Source: Bactericera cockerelli (lineage: Eukaryota > Arthropoda > Insecta > Hemiptera > Triozidae). Taken from it: DNA of 64,000 nucleotides. The notes beneath the pieces were generated by a model. It did no database searches and was not told where the DNA came from. It saw only the letters and a program-made list of their open reading frames with translations. The DNA is taken from the NCBI GenBank assembly GCA_024516035.1, contig CM044958.1:21935568-21999567 (forward strand). The letters are read 5' to 3'. Shown piece after piece: positions 1 through 9,236 of the stretch. Each line of letters begins with the position of its first letter. The first letter of the stretch is position 1. A program made the translations under genes and the position numbers.

Positions 1-1
1 C

Positions 2-625
2 AAGCAAACCATGTCTTCCAGTGAATGGACAACAGCCCTGAAGATGTCTGCGAATATTGCTGGAGTACGAGCTGTTCCTGGGCGGAGTTCCGGTACCACC
101 CTGTGTCGTCATCCTGGCTGCACAGAGAAAGAAACTCTACCTCATGTACTGGGATCCTGCCGAAAGAACGAGCTCCTCCGTAATACTCGTCATCACACTG
201 TGAGATCTGCCATTGCCAAAGAGTTAAGACAAAGAGGATGGACAGTTGACGAAGAAATCAGCTGCTTATCAACAGACTCCTCCACTAGAAGATGTGATAT
301 TGTTGCCAGGAATGAAGATTGTAGCAAAGTGTTGATACTAGACCCAACCGTTCGATTTGAAACTGGATCAGCCCAAATACAAGAAGTTGATAATGAAAAG
401 AAATCGATATACGAACCATGTATAGAAGATCTGGCTAGAAGATATAACATAGAAGCAGAAAAGTTCAAAGTTATAGGTCTACTGTTTGGTGCCCGTGGTG
501 TGATTCCAAGTTTTACTTTCAATGTTCTGCGTGATTTGGGGATTCCATCAAGTTCACTTGTGGCTATGGGTTTGAAAGTGCTGAAGGATTCGATTCACAT
601 CCTTCATCTCCATCTGTTCCATTGA
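2..625 (+). CDS. R2-like non-LTR retrotransposon, C-terminal endonuclease end (partial)
   Basis: The frame is open from the window edge, so the N-terminal reverse transcriptase part is either outside the window or lost. From the Met at position 11 a zinc knuckle is visible (C32-x4-C37-x7-H45-x4-C50). It is followed by a segment like the restriction-like (PD-(D/E)xK) endonuclease of R2-type elements: D96 in CDIVARNE, then D111 in LILDPTVRFE, and a basic NEKKSIYE segment. In the family this endonuclease nicks target DNA so that reverse transcription can be primed there. In place of the usual Pro-Asp there is Cys-Asp, which may weaken catalysis or may be lineage-specific. No stop interrupts the visible 204 codons. 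Assignment to RLE-type LINEs is fairly safe; the clade is not determined. Confidence 0.7.
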   Translation, partial: KQTMSSSEWTTALKMSANIAGVRAVPGRSSGTTLCRHPGCTEKETLPHVLGSCRKNELLRNTRHHTVRSAIAKELRQRGWTVDEEISCLSTDSSTRRCDIVARNEDCSKVLILDPTVRFETGSAQIQEVDNEKKSIYEPCIEDLARRYNIEAEKFKVIGLLFGARGVIPSFTFNVLRDLGIPSSSLVAMGLKVLKDSIHILHLHLFH

Positions 626-1380
626 AGATATATCAATTTGATGTTCAAAAAATTATTAATAATAATTGCTCGTGTCAATTTCTGCATATTATATAAACGT
701 ATATAATAAAAAAATATTTTGGAAAGCCGGACCGAATAGTCAGGTGACAGATGTGTCACACGGTCGAGAAGTTCTCAAATAAAGATCTCTTTCTTTTGAA
801 ACTTTTCATCAGCTTCTGAGAGATGTTCCAGTTAGTCGCCTTTTACAACAGGGGGCCTTATTCTTAGCCGAAAGCCACATTATGGAGCTCGGAGGGGGTT
901 TTAAAATCACATAGAAGTTTTCGTAACAGTATTTCTTTTTCAGGGGTTTTTTTTTGTGTGAAATAATAATCTTTTAGAAATGGCCTATTTTGGCGTGAAA
1001 ATTTCATTGACTTATATTTTTTTATGCGTTGAAAAGTCGGCCGGGCCCAAAATAAGTATGACAGAGGACGGGCCATAGGACACTTTCTCTCGTTGGATGT
1101 AAACTTTACAGCATTGAAAAAATTCTCCTGCCTACGGAGTTAAACGATCAACCCCGATTTATAAATTCAGCTACTTTGGTGTACAACTATACATGTAGAG
1201 TGGTGACTCATCTCACTCAAGTACTAAATTGTTTACAAGATAGAAATTCATCTCTCTCATCATACATACATTTCGATAGGAGAGCGACAGAAACTCAACT
1301 AGAAAATCACTCCATCAGTCTCCCTCAGCAAATACCTACATATAAATATGAATGAATTATAAATTGTATGTTTGTGAATA
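626..1380. other. 3' flank of R2-like element, otherwise unassigned
   Basis: The first ~170 bases after the stop are AT-rich, with ATAATAAT runs and AATAAA at about 778-783, and may be the 3' UTR of the R2-like element. The rest shows only short frames with no coding character. I see no gene here. Confidence 0.35.
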
Positions 1381-1437
1381 GGCGGCCACAACGGAGCACC
1401 TATACCTTAGACCCCAGAGACCCCAGACCTTAGTACC

Positions 1438-1968
1438 GTCTATTGCTGTGTTATCTAGTCTCCCTTCTACGAAACACATATAATTATCTACCCTTGAACG
1501 TGTTCAAAAAAAGTTCTTGTCTTACTTTCGGTATCGTTCTCCTCATTGTTCTTATGAGTTTTCCAGTCTTCAGGATCGCATGCTAGCAGCAGAGGACAAC
1601 TTTTTCATCAAATTGTGTAATGGTGAAGTAGACAGTCCCAAGCTATTGGGACTTGGCACACTTGATTTTCATCGCCGATTGAGAAATAAATTAACATTTT
1701 ATGTCAACAAATACGCAACCAATTACACCTACTATGTCCCTCTCAACCGAATGATGAGACGTGCAAATGATATTTGAACATATTTTGCTACTTTTTCTTC
1801 TTCATATTTTACATTTTTTATATTTAATTTTTCATCCAATCTAAATTTTCCCCCTTGTTCCTTTAGAATTTAATGTTTTTATGACATGTGTATAATTTGT
1901 TTAAAGGTATTGTACCGTTAATAAATGTACCCGTGTACCGGGCATTATTATTATAATTATTATTATAC
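1438..1968 (+). pseudogene. 5'-truncated, broken copy of the LINE at 4.4-8.5 kb
   Basis: From 1441 the translation follows the last ~120 residues of the intact LINE ORF2. At 1456-1458 TAG stands where the intact copy has a Trp codon, and a one-base frame change follows near 1494. From there the frame runs to 1777 through a C-terminus ending LNRMMRRAND, against LNRMMRLAND in the intact element. The 3' UTR ends in a CCCG-loop-CGGG hairpin and an ATT-rich tail, as in the intact element. It is an old 5'-truncated insertion lying inside the minisatellite of the surrounding element. Confidence 0.8.
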
Positions 1969-2200
1969 CTCTATATCAAGATATACCCTATACCCTAGAC
2001 CTCACAGTCCCTAGACCTTAGTACCGTCTATGTCTATACCTTTATATCAAGCTTTAGCCTATACCCTAAACCCCAGAGTGTCTAGACCTTAGTACCGTCT
2101 ATGTCTATACCTTTATATCAAGCTTTAGCCTATACCCTAAACCCCAGAGTCTCTAGACCTTAGTACCGTCTATAACTCTACATCAAGCTGTAGGTACCAG
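1969..2200. repeat. 71-bp minisatellite, about 3 units (array split by LINE fragment)
   Basis: GTACCGTCTAT recurs at 2021, 2092 and 2163, exactly 71 bases apart, with nearly identical intervening sequence. A further GTACCGTC lies at the left junction of the inserted LINE fragment (about 1433-1440), showing that the array was longer before the insertion. Confidence 0.8.
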
Positions 2201-2376
2201 GGTCTAGGGCACTCTAGGGGCGGTGCTCTGTTGTGGCCGCCAACAAAGAAATGTTGCCTAATTTCAATGTAAATATAGGCTAGGTACTCAGTGAGCCTGG
2301 GTGACATTTCTAACCTTTATATTTCATTTTTTGTTCCAGGAATCATATACAATTTGCTAATGTGGATTATGTTCTA

Positions 2377-2457
2377 GTTCCAGCCTGCGACATGTGAAGA
2401 ATCACTTTCCTCTCTACAGGATAAGGAAAGTGGAAGGGGACGAAAATCCAAGTGATG
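2377..2457 (+). other. Candidate exon with C2H2-finger-like end (speculative)
   Basis: An 81-base stretch is bounded by TTCCAG on the left and GGTGAG on the right, fitting a splice acceptor and donor. One frame is open throughout and begins LRHVKNHFPLYRIRK, which resembles the second half (H-x3-H) of a C2H2 zinc finger; the two cysteines would have to come from an upstream exon. The same bases also contain the palindrome CACTTTCC...GGAAAGTG, similar to the end of a repeat family seen at 31.7 and 43.3 kb, so this could be repeat sequence. No partner exon was found. Confidence 0.25.
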
Positions 2458-4039
2458 GTGAGTTGAGAATTAATTATTTCTGACTTATATTTACGCTACC
2501 ATAATGTACCGATGTATATGTATAAGTAGGTAAGCACGAGCAACAAGGGAGCGGACTAGTAAAGTGGAGGTCGGTATGGTTCGAGTCCCAACTTCCCAAG
2601 AGTGCGGCAATTATATAATGAAACAAAATAATGTATAACTACATATTTATGAAGCAAAAATATAGGTGTAGTAATCTACTTACATACGAGTACTTACTGA
2701 AGTTATCATGTTTGTGTTTATCACGATGTGATATTACAAAAATCTTACCTTAATATGGAAAGTAATATTTAACAGTCCTACAACGGTATGGTTTAGTATT
2801 GATGAGAAGCAGCGGGTTTTAGTTAGGGTAGACAGCCATGGATACCGGGCGGTCCATGTCTGAGTCCCACACTTTTCGGCATGAGATTTCCCCTCTTCAA
2901 AAAAAGCTTAATTTGGAACTCGAACCACCGACCTGCGGTTACGAGTCCGCCTCTTTATTGGTGAAGCTACTGAGTATACTTACTTATCTATGACTGTGTC
3001 AAGGACAGAAGACGGAAAGTACTAGATAGCGAATTGTTTACAAAAAAACGACCGACCTCCTCTTAAATCCATCTAACTGAGAAAACGGAATTGAACGCAA
3101 ATGTTTGTCTCACTAGTATTTCTCCGTTGATTCCGTACTGTTGTACACCGAAAGGTCCGAAAGCAGAATCCATAGTCCATTTCAGTTCATTCATTGCTGT
3201 ACTTCAGTTTCTATTTAATTTACCTAAAATGCAAGGTTCGCTCTTTTTAATAATAATGCTAGAATTCCAGACACTTGTCATAGCAGCGCTAATTAATCGC
3301 AGCAAAACACAGGCACTGACGGCAAAAGACAATACTTTGCTGTAGATTCAAACTATCTAAAGCAAAAAATTGTAAAAAAATATGGCTTTAAGATAAATCA
3401 AAAATATCTACAAATATCATAAACATATTTAAAATAAAAACACTCATTTTTTTATGACATGTTACTGGGTAGGTACCTACTTATAATGGCTATAAAGAAA
3501 ACTGATTTTGGAATCCATGAAATGAAAAAGATTGTAATTAGAGAGGAGTAGAGTAGGCAGGTATAATAATAAATGTATTAACACGACACGCTGCAGAGCC
3601 GAATTTTTCAAGACATTTGCGTGACGAAGTGATGGAATTGTAACAAAAAGTATACGTATTTGTATATCAATGAATCACTTTCAAAAGTGGGTAATTTACA
3701 TACATAAATAGGTACTTTTGACTATTATTTAAGCAATACATAGTTATATCTGCCAGCGTCGATGGCACCTTGAATACACCAGTTCTCGTGGGATCACCGA
3801 AGTAAACCCAGGTTGAGTGAGGTTAATGTGGGTAGCAGGTTTGTGAGTTTCCTGCGAATGGAGGGTAACACCTCCGACTTGAGATGACCTAGCTCTTGAA
3901 TGGGACGTAAAACCCCAGTTAATAATAATAATAGGTATATCTGTACTGACATACATATACTAAAAAATCAGTAATATGATGTGCTTAGCAAATTTATGTA
4001 CCTATATCCAATATACCTTCTTAATAATAATAATCAAAC
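2458..4039. repeat. Degenerate SINE fragments and unassigned sequence
   Basis: Around 2880-2976 is a minus-strand fragment of the family called SINE C here (GAACCACCGACCT box). Near 2560-2610 there is another tRNA-box-like stretch, and near 2700-2750 a SINE C tail-like stretch. At 3744-3930 lies a worn copy of a repeat (motif AGGTTGAGTGAGGTTAATGT) also seen near 47.1, 49.5 and 53.25 kb. From 2990 to 3740 I see only short random frames. Confidence 0.4.
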
Positions 4040-4106
4040 AACTCGGCCGAGGTGTGAAGAACGCCTATACAAAGAAAGAGACAGCCCGGCAGAGTGTAAG
4101 GTTATT
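4035..4106. repeat. Short palindromic repeat S, uninterrupted copy
   Basis: About 70 bases beginning with the palindrome ACTCGGCCGAGGTGTG, followed by GAAGAACGCC, CTATACAAAGAAAGAGACAG and CGGCAGAGTGTAAGG. Related copies lie at 58608-58680 (reverse) and, split by a larger insertion, at 42747-43400. This copy serves as the empty site for that insertion. Confidence 0.7.
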
Positions 4107-4637
4107 ATAATAATAATAATGAATAGATCTTATTTATAGATGAATAGATCTTATTTATATTGCCCAAATAGGACTCAAGATTTTGTTTATTTTTTTTCTC
4201 TTTCATATTATTAATATTGTCAATTTTTGTATTTAATTTTTACCATTATTTGTCAATTCTATTGTATCATTTACTGATTCGTATCGTACAAAAATTTGCT
4301 CTCTGTTTTTTATTTGTTTTTAGTGTTAAATTACCGTTATTTTTTATTTTCTATGTGTTAATTGACGTATTTTTGTTCGCTGGATCCGAATTTGTAATTA
4401 GATTTTTTGTGTGACGTTTTATAAAAAAGTTCTGTTTCGTGAATTGTTTTTTCTTTGTTCATACGCAAGCCTAGGTGAGGTACTAGATACATATTATCAT
4501 ATAGTTAATATCTATCTCTACCTACCTAATATTCAAACCTAACGGTCCCCTATCACTTTGAATCAATATTTGACCTTGAAATACTTGGATTATTTCATTC
4601 ATTTGCTTTATCGGTTATCTTCTACCTATCGCCTACC

Positions 4638-5471
4638 ATGCCGTCTTCGGTCCCGAACCAGTTACCTGAGAATTCCAGTGCTTCTACTAGTGTACCTATT
4701 GACAAGTACATTAGTCAGTTAGAGAAACGTGTGACTGAACAGGAGCAACTGATAAGTCTGCTGAACAAGAGAATAGCCGAGCTGACGTCATCTGGGTCGA
4801 ACCTGGGATCTGAGGCTGGGTGTTCTCGAGTTGGTGCGGAGGACCGCGGCGACTCAAATGGCAAGGATCGTGGTGTTTCCTTTGTTGGATCCCGGAAATC
4901 TGACGTCGTGACAACGGTTCCATACACAAAGTACACACCTTACTTTGTGTCTAGACTAAATCCTGATGTGTCCGCGGAAGCTTTGGCCAAGGATCTGATG
5001 TCTAATGTTCCTGACCTGTCTTCTGTCAAGTGTTCAAAGATGAAGTCACGCCATTCATCCTACTCATCATTTCACTTGGTCATTCAGGCGGATCAATGTC
5101 ACCTGGTCGCGTCTGGGGGTGCCTGGCCTGAAGGTTCCTTTGTGAAGATTTTTAGTGGTCGGTTGCTGCCTCAGTATGTTGTGGAGACATATGACAGCAG
5201 CGGCCCACCTCATAAATCATTCAGTAAGGGTCCGGCCAAGAAAACGGGAGACCAATCTGGGAAAGCTCCATTGAAGAAGCCATCTGTTACTAAGAGCGCT
5301 GTGAAGCAGTCGGATTCGGCTGGACCTTCTTCCCTAAACACCTCTGGGAGTGGGTCCACGGATACTCAGGAGCCGGTAGCGGTTCTTGCGGCTAAGTTTG
5401 ATGCCAGTAGTTCGGCTTCAAAAAACTCCGAGCGAAAAGTTCTTCCGCCTCGAAAAGCGAAGAACGTTTAA
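4638..5471 (+). CDS. LINE ORF1 protein (coiled coil, RNA-binding type)
   Basis: 277 codons from ATG to TAA. Residues ~24-49 have a heptad pattern of Leu, Ile and Val typical of a short coiled coil (QLEKRVTEQEQLISLLNKR). Residues ~97-180 (starting YTKYTPYFVSRLNPDVSAE) look like the folded RNA-binding region found in ORF1 proteins of insect LINEs. The C-terminal 90 residues are rich in Ser, Lys and Pro and probably disordered. ORF1 proteins coat the element RNA and act as chaperones during target-primed reverse transcription. The last codons overlap the -1 frame of ORF2 and contain A_AAA_AAC at 5420-5426 in the zero frame. Confidence 0.75.
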   Translation: MPSSVPNQLPENSSASTSVPIDKYISQLEKRVTEQEQLISLLNKRIAELTSSGSNLGSEAGCSRVGAEDRGDSNGKDRGVSFVGSRKSDVVTTVPYTKYTPYFVSRLNPDVSAEALAKDLMSNVPDLSSVKCSKMKSRHSSYSSFHLVIQADQCHLVASGGAWPEGSFVKIFSGRLLPQYVVETYDSSGPPHKSFSKGPAKKTGDQSGKAPLKKPSVTKSAVKQSDSAGPSSLNTSGSGSTDTQEPVAVLAAKFDASSSASKNSERKVLPPRKAKNV

Positions 5472-8212
5472 CTTCACTGACATGCTATTATCATAACGCT
5501 GGCGGTATCAAATCCAAGTTGAATAATTTAAGACAAATTGTTAATGTTTCTATTTATGATTTTATTTTTCTTGACGAAACTTGGTTAAATGATGATATAT
5601 CTGAAAGTGAAGCTAAATTTCAAAACTACGAGGTTTACCGTTGTGACAGAGATCTGTCACGGTGGGGTTTTGGCTCGGGTGGGGGTACGTTAATAGCAGT
5701 AAATAGTAGGTTTAAATCCCATAGGATCACTGTTAGTCCGCCTTCTTTTCCTTATGAACATGTTTTTGTTTTTGTTCAGGTTGGTGCTACTAGCTTACTA
5801 TTGTGCTGCGTCTACCTTCCACCATGTACCGTTCAGGAGGCCTATGTTGAGCACTGTACCGTTGTCGAGGATCTTTGCTGCAGATTTCCTGAGTCCAAGG
5901 TTATTGTTGTGGGTGATTACAATTTGAGAAATGCAATATGGAGTATCGATGAGGATTCGTCTATGGTTGTAGACTGTCCTCTCTCGTCATCAGCTGTTCA
6001 TGTGTGTGAGTCGTTCAACAGTGTTTCACTCTACCAGGTTAATACCCTTCCTAATAACCATGGGGTCTTCCTTGATCTCTTGTTTACGAATGACGTTAGC
6101 GTAACTACAAGCCCCTGTGTAGATCCATTACTGTCGGATAACTTTCACCATAATTCTTTCTCATTTGAAATCCCCGTTCCTCATGGGTGTGAGCTTCTTT
6201 CAAGAGATAGTACTGTCTATGATTATGCCAAATGTGACTTGGTTGGTTTGAATCGATATTTAAAAAATGTTGATTGGTCTTTTCTTTCCCTGTATACTGA
6301 TGTCCAAATTGTTACTGAAACTTTTTACGACATTCTGTTAACAGGCATATCATCAACCACACCACGGAAACGCGTGTTTCATTCAAGTTTTCCCGTTTGG
6401 TTTTCGAAAGAACTTAGACAGACTATCTTCGAGAAGAAAAAAGCTCATGTGGTTTACAAAAAATCTGGACTGCAGTCAGACTATATCTGTTTTTCAAGGT
6501 TACGTTCCCGATGTAATTATCTTAACAAACATTGTTATGATGATTACTTGAAAAAGTCTGACGAAAGTTTGAAATCCAACCCTCGGTCTTTTTGGAAGTT
6601 TGTAAATGTCACTCGGAAAATTGATGGATTTCCCAAAAATATGTATTTGAATGACGTAGCTAGTAGCAATGGTGACGAGTCTGCCAATTTATTCAGCACA
6701 TCTTTCTCGACTGCGTATGTGTCTTCTAACCGTCCTATTCCAGTTTATCCTCTGCTGAATAGTATTGACTTTGATGTTTTTTCGTTGTCTTCTTTTGAGA
6801 TTTTCAAAGCACTTTCGGCACTTACAGAGAAATATTCTTCTGGTCCAGACGGCGTTCCTCCTTATATTCTAAAGAAATGTGCATCTTCTTTGGCTACTCC
6901 TTTATCGTTCTTGTTCAATTTATCTATGTTTTCAGGAGTATATCCAACCTTGTGGAAATCTAGTTATGTCTTTCCTATTCATAAAAGCGGGGATCGTTCC
7001 AATATATCGAATTACCGAGGTGTCTGCATACAATCTTCTATACCTAAAGTCCTTGATAAATTGGTTTCATCAAAACTGTCATTTGCCTGTAAGCAGTTTA
7101 TATCTGATCATCAACATGGGTTTATGGCCAAGAGGTCGACAGTTACCAATCTTTTGTGTTTCCAGAATGACATTTTGAGTTCTCTTCAGTGTGGCAATGA
7201 GGTCCATGCCATCTATACTGACGTTGCAAAGGCCTTTGACCGAGTAAATACCAAATATCTTATTGCCAAATTAAGATCCTATGGCATAGGCGAGACCTTT
7301 CTTCGTTGGTTGGACAGCTCCTTCACCGACCGTTCTCAAATTGTAAAAATTGGTGACAGTGTTTCAGGTTCAATTCTTGTGTCATCTGGAGTTGGTCAAG
7401 GTAGCCATTCCGGTCCGCTTTTGTTCAGTCTTTTCTTCAATGATCTCTCTAATGTCATTAAATATTCTTCTTTCCAAATGTTTGCAGATGATGTGAAGAT
7501 TTACAAAGCTATAGCTAGAGAGGATGATTGCATTCTCTTGCAGAAGGATTTAACATCATTCAGCCAATGGCTAAAACTCAATGGCTTGCAACTTACCTTC
7601 AGTAAGTGTGCTCATATGTCCTTCTCTAGATGCAGGGAGCCCAGTAGCTTTACATACTGTATTGATTCACAACCTCTCAAACATGTCGAACAAATCAAAG
7701 ATCTGGGTGTCAGTCTTGATCCGACCTTATCGTTTTCTACCCATATCGCCAATCTCTCAATGCGATGCCATCGAATCCTCGGTTACATTTTTAGAACATC
7801 AAAAGGCTTGTCTTCTTCTTCATTTAGACTTCTTTATTTCTCTCTGGTTCGATCCTTACTAGAATATGCCTGCGTTGTATGGTGTCCTTATTACAACGTG
7901 CATGAGCTGTTATTAGACAGGGTTCAGAGAAGGTTCCTGTATTATCTTAATATCCGTTTTCCTAATCACCAGATCGATATTGAATGTCTCAAGGATCGCC
8001 GTCTTCAAGCTGATCTAAACTTCTTTCGCAAGCTGTTATCTGGCGAGGTGGACTGCAGTGATCTTTTGAGTGGGGTTTCGTTGGACTGCCATCGTAGACT
8101 TAGGCGTGCTCATACTTTTCACATGAAAACATGCCCTACCAACTACACACACTTTTCTCCTCTAAACAGGATGATGCGCCTGGCAAATGATACTACTGAG
8201 TTTGACTTCTGA
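5411..8212 (+). CDS. LINE ORF2: AP-type endonuclease and reverse transcriptase
   Basis: The frame opens after a TAG at 5408-5410 and runs to a stop at 8210-8212. No AUG precedes the enzyme domain: the homologous region already begins at YYHNAGGIKSKL (about 5483). Endonuclease motifs in order: DFIFLDETWL, VGDYN (at 5912), LDLLFTND, SDNFHHN. Reverse transcriptase motifs: YSSGPDGVPP, HKSGDRSNISNYRG, AIYTDVAKAFDRVN, SSGVGQGSHSGPLLF, and the catalytic FADD at 7481-7492. The C-terminus ends LNRMMRLANDTTEFDF. The domains place it among AP-endonuclease LINEs of the jockey/CR1 kind; the clade was not determined. It lies in the -1 frame of ORF1 and overlaps it by about 60 bases. All core catalytic motifs are present. 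Confidence 0.85.
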   Translation, partial: FGFKKLRAKSSSASKSEERLTSLTCYYHNAGGIKSKLNNLRQIVNVSIYDFIFLDETWLNDDISESEAKFQNYEVYRCDRDLSRWGFGSGGGTLIAVNSRFKSHRITVSPPSFPYEHVFVFVQVGATSLLLCCVYLPPCTVQEAYVEHCTVVEDLCCRFPESKVIVVGDYNLRNAIWSIDEDSSMVVDCPLSSSAVHVCESFNSVSLYQVNTLPNNHGVFLDLLFTNDVSVTTSPCVDPLLSDNFHHNSFSFEIPVPHGCELLSRDSTVYDYAKCDLVGLNRYLKNVDWSFLSLYTDVQIVTETFYDILLTGISSTTPRKRVFHSSFPVWFSKELRQTIFEKKKAHVVYKKSGLQSDYICFSRLRSRCNYLNKHCYDDYLKKSDESLKSNPRSFWKFVNVTRKIDGFPKNMYLNDVASSNGDESANLFSTSFSTAYVSSNRPIPVYPLLNSIDFDVFSLSSFEIFKALSALTEKYSSGPDGVPPYILKKCASSLATPLSFLFNLSMFSGVYPTLWKSSYVFPIHKSGDRSNISNYRGVCIQSSIPKVLDKLVSSKLSFACKQFISDHQHGFMAKRSTVTNLLCFQNDILSSLQCGNEVHAIYTDVAKAFDRVNTKYLIAKLRSYGIGETFLRWLDSSFTDRSQIVKIGDSVSGSILVSSGVGQGSHSGPLLFSLFFNDLSNVIKYSSFQMFADDVKIYKAIAREDDCILLQKDLTSFSQWLKLNGLQLTFSKCAHMSFSRCREPSSFTYCIDSQPLKHVEQIKDLGVSLDPTLSFSTHIANLSMRCHRILGYIFRTSKGLSSSSFRLLYFSLVRSLLEYACVVWCPYYNVHELLLDRVQRRFLYYLNIRFPNHQIDIECLKDRRLQADLNFFRKLLSGEVDCSDLLSGVSLDCHRRLRRAHTFHMKTCPTNYTHFSPLNRMMRLANDTTEFDF
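5420..5465 (+). promoter_or_regulatory. Candidate -1 ribosomal frameshift signal joining LINE ORF1 and ORF2
   Basis: The heptamer A_AAA_AAC (5420-5426) lies in the ORF1 frame as TCA AAA AAC, the classical X_XXY_YYZ arrangement. It is 10 bases after the last stop of the -1 frame (5408-5410) and about 40 bases before the ORF1 stop. Downstream, GTTCTTCCGC (5439-5448) can pair with GCGAAGAAC (5457-5465), one bulged base, loop of 8. The 12-base spacer is longer than usual; an alternative CGAG/CTCG pairing sits closer. The frame after slippage is open into the endonuclease. Confidence 0.5.
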
Positions 8213-8530
8213 CACGATCTTATAATTATAGGATTATAATATGTATTTATTTTTATTTTTGTTTTGTTTTATTTTATTTATTATTTTGTTTATTTTTTTA
8301 TTTTGACAGTTTTTTTTTGACATGTTGTGGTTATTTCACAATTTTCTATTTATTGTACTTTCTAGTATATTTTATGAACTTTAATTTACCCTTGTGATGT
8401 ATTTGTGATTTATTATTAGTATTTTTGTAACCATTGTTTATTTTTATCCTTTTATTATTAATATTATTTGTGTATTTGTGTAAATAGAGCTCGGCTCGTT
8501 AATATACACCCGTTCTGCGGGCATTTATCA

Positions 8531-8775
8531 TTTATCAATAATTATCTTTATTTGTTTTCATGTACATTTGAATTCCCATTACATCTCCATGAAGTACTGT
8601 TGTACTTTTCGGGTAATTATTATACATATACAATGTAGGTATCGATCGAAGCCTGGGTTAGGCCGGAAATGTAGACATCATTATAATTAAACTCGAGAAG
8701 AAGTGGTCAGAACGACTACACCAGTACCTACACCACGAAGGATGGAGATGGTCAGATGTGAAAGGGATTTCACAT
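8531..8775. other. Unassigned sequence
   Basis: AT-rich flank between the LINE and the next MITE. No coding frame or recognised repeat was seen. Confidence 0.4.
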
Positions 8776-9236
8776 TAAGGGCGAAATTAAGAGACGTTTT
8801 AGTAATATGTACATACCTATAGTAATAGAGCGCACGATTAGCTCAGTTGTTAAGCACTCGCTTTCCCTGCGGAAGGTCCCGGGTTCGATCCCCCGTCCCG
8901 ACAAAAATTTGTATTCTTAATTTGGTTACAAGTGTTTGTAAGGGATACCTTTCGGTGCGCTCGTGTTGACCCAGCACCTAAATGGGAAGTATTGTGTCAC
9001 TTCTCGCCCATCAGAGGGGAGGCATACTACGGGATGGGCAGACTACAACACAGACCACAAGCGTCTACAGTAGCTCCTGCTTCATGGCTACGAAATAAAA
9101 AAAGGCTGTGAAACACTCATCTTTTTTTTTAATACCTCTGTGGCGCTAAGTCACAGATTGCGTACTGTGTAAGATAAGGAAAACTCACGCTTAGCAATGA
9201 CTTAAGTTATAGAATTTGTCTATTAATTTCGCCCTA
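8775..9236. mobile_element. MITE with TTAAGGGCGAAATTAA ends, containing a SINE
   Basis: The left end TTAAGGGCGAAATTAAGAGAC (about 8775) and the right end GTCTATTAATTTCGCCCTAA (ending about 9236) are inverted repeats. The right internal part (CCTCTGTGGCGCTAAGTCAC and onward) matches the copy at 54697-54832 in reverse. The extra ~280 bases here are a SINE B copy inserted in the middle. Confidence 0.75.
8831..9108 (+). mobile_element. SINE B (tRNA-derived), plus orientation
   Basis: It starts with a tRNA-like head: GATTAGCTCAGTTGTTAAGC resembles an A box and GGGTTCGATCC a B box. The body carries GGTGCGCTCGTGTTGACCC and the end reads ATGGCTACGAAATAAAAAA. Related copies lie in reverse at 17284-17597 and 31255-31515. 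Pol III transcribes such elements in the family. Confidence 0.75.

Larger units (their letters stand above)
1381..2241. mobile_element. Element with ~20-bp terminal inverted repeats enclosing a minisatellite
   Basis: The left end GGCGGCCACAACGGAGCACC at 1381 and the right end at 2222-2241 are inverted repeats with one mismatch. Between them lie tandem units containing AGACCTTAGTACCGTCTAT, and a LINE fragment inserted in the array. No transposase frame and no clear target-site duplication are visible. The structure resembles a non-autonomous or foldback-type DNA element with a tandem-repeat interior. Confidence 0.6.
4440..8530 (+). mobile_element. Apparently full-length two-ORF non-LTR retrotransposon (LINE)
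   Basis: The order is 5' UTR, ORF1 (RNA-binding type), ORF2 (endonuclease plus reverse transcriptase), and a T-rich 3' UTR. The 3' end is a GC hairpin near 8508-8523 (CCCGTTCTGCGGG) followed by repeats of TTTATCA. The same hairpin type ends the truncated copy near 1950, so it is conserved at the 3' end and is probably what the reverse transcriptase recognises. The 5' boundary is not certain; T-rich sequence from about 4170 may belong to the element. No target-site duplication could be fixed. Both ORFs are unbroken, so the copy could be active. Confidence 0.8.

Noticed and set aside
8831..8902. Possible functional tRNA gene
   Set aside because: It resembles a tRNA but is the head of SINE B, with the family body attached and no clear anticodon stem pairing.
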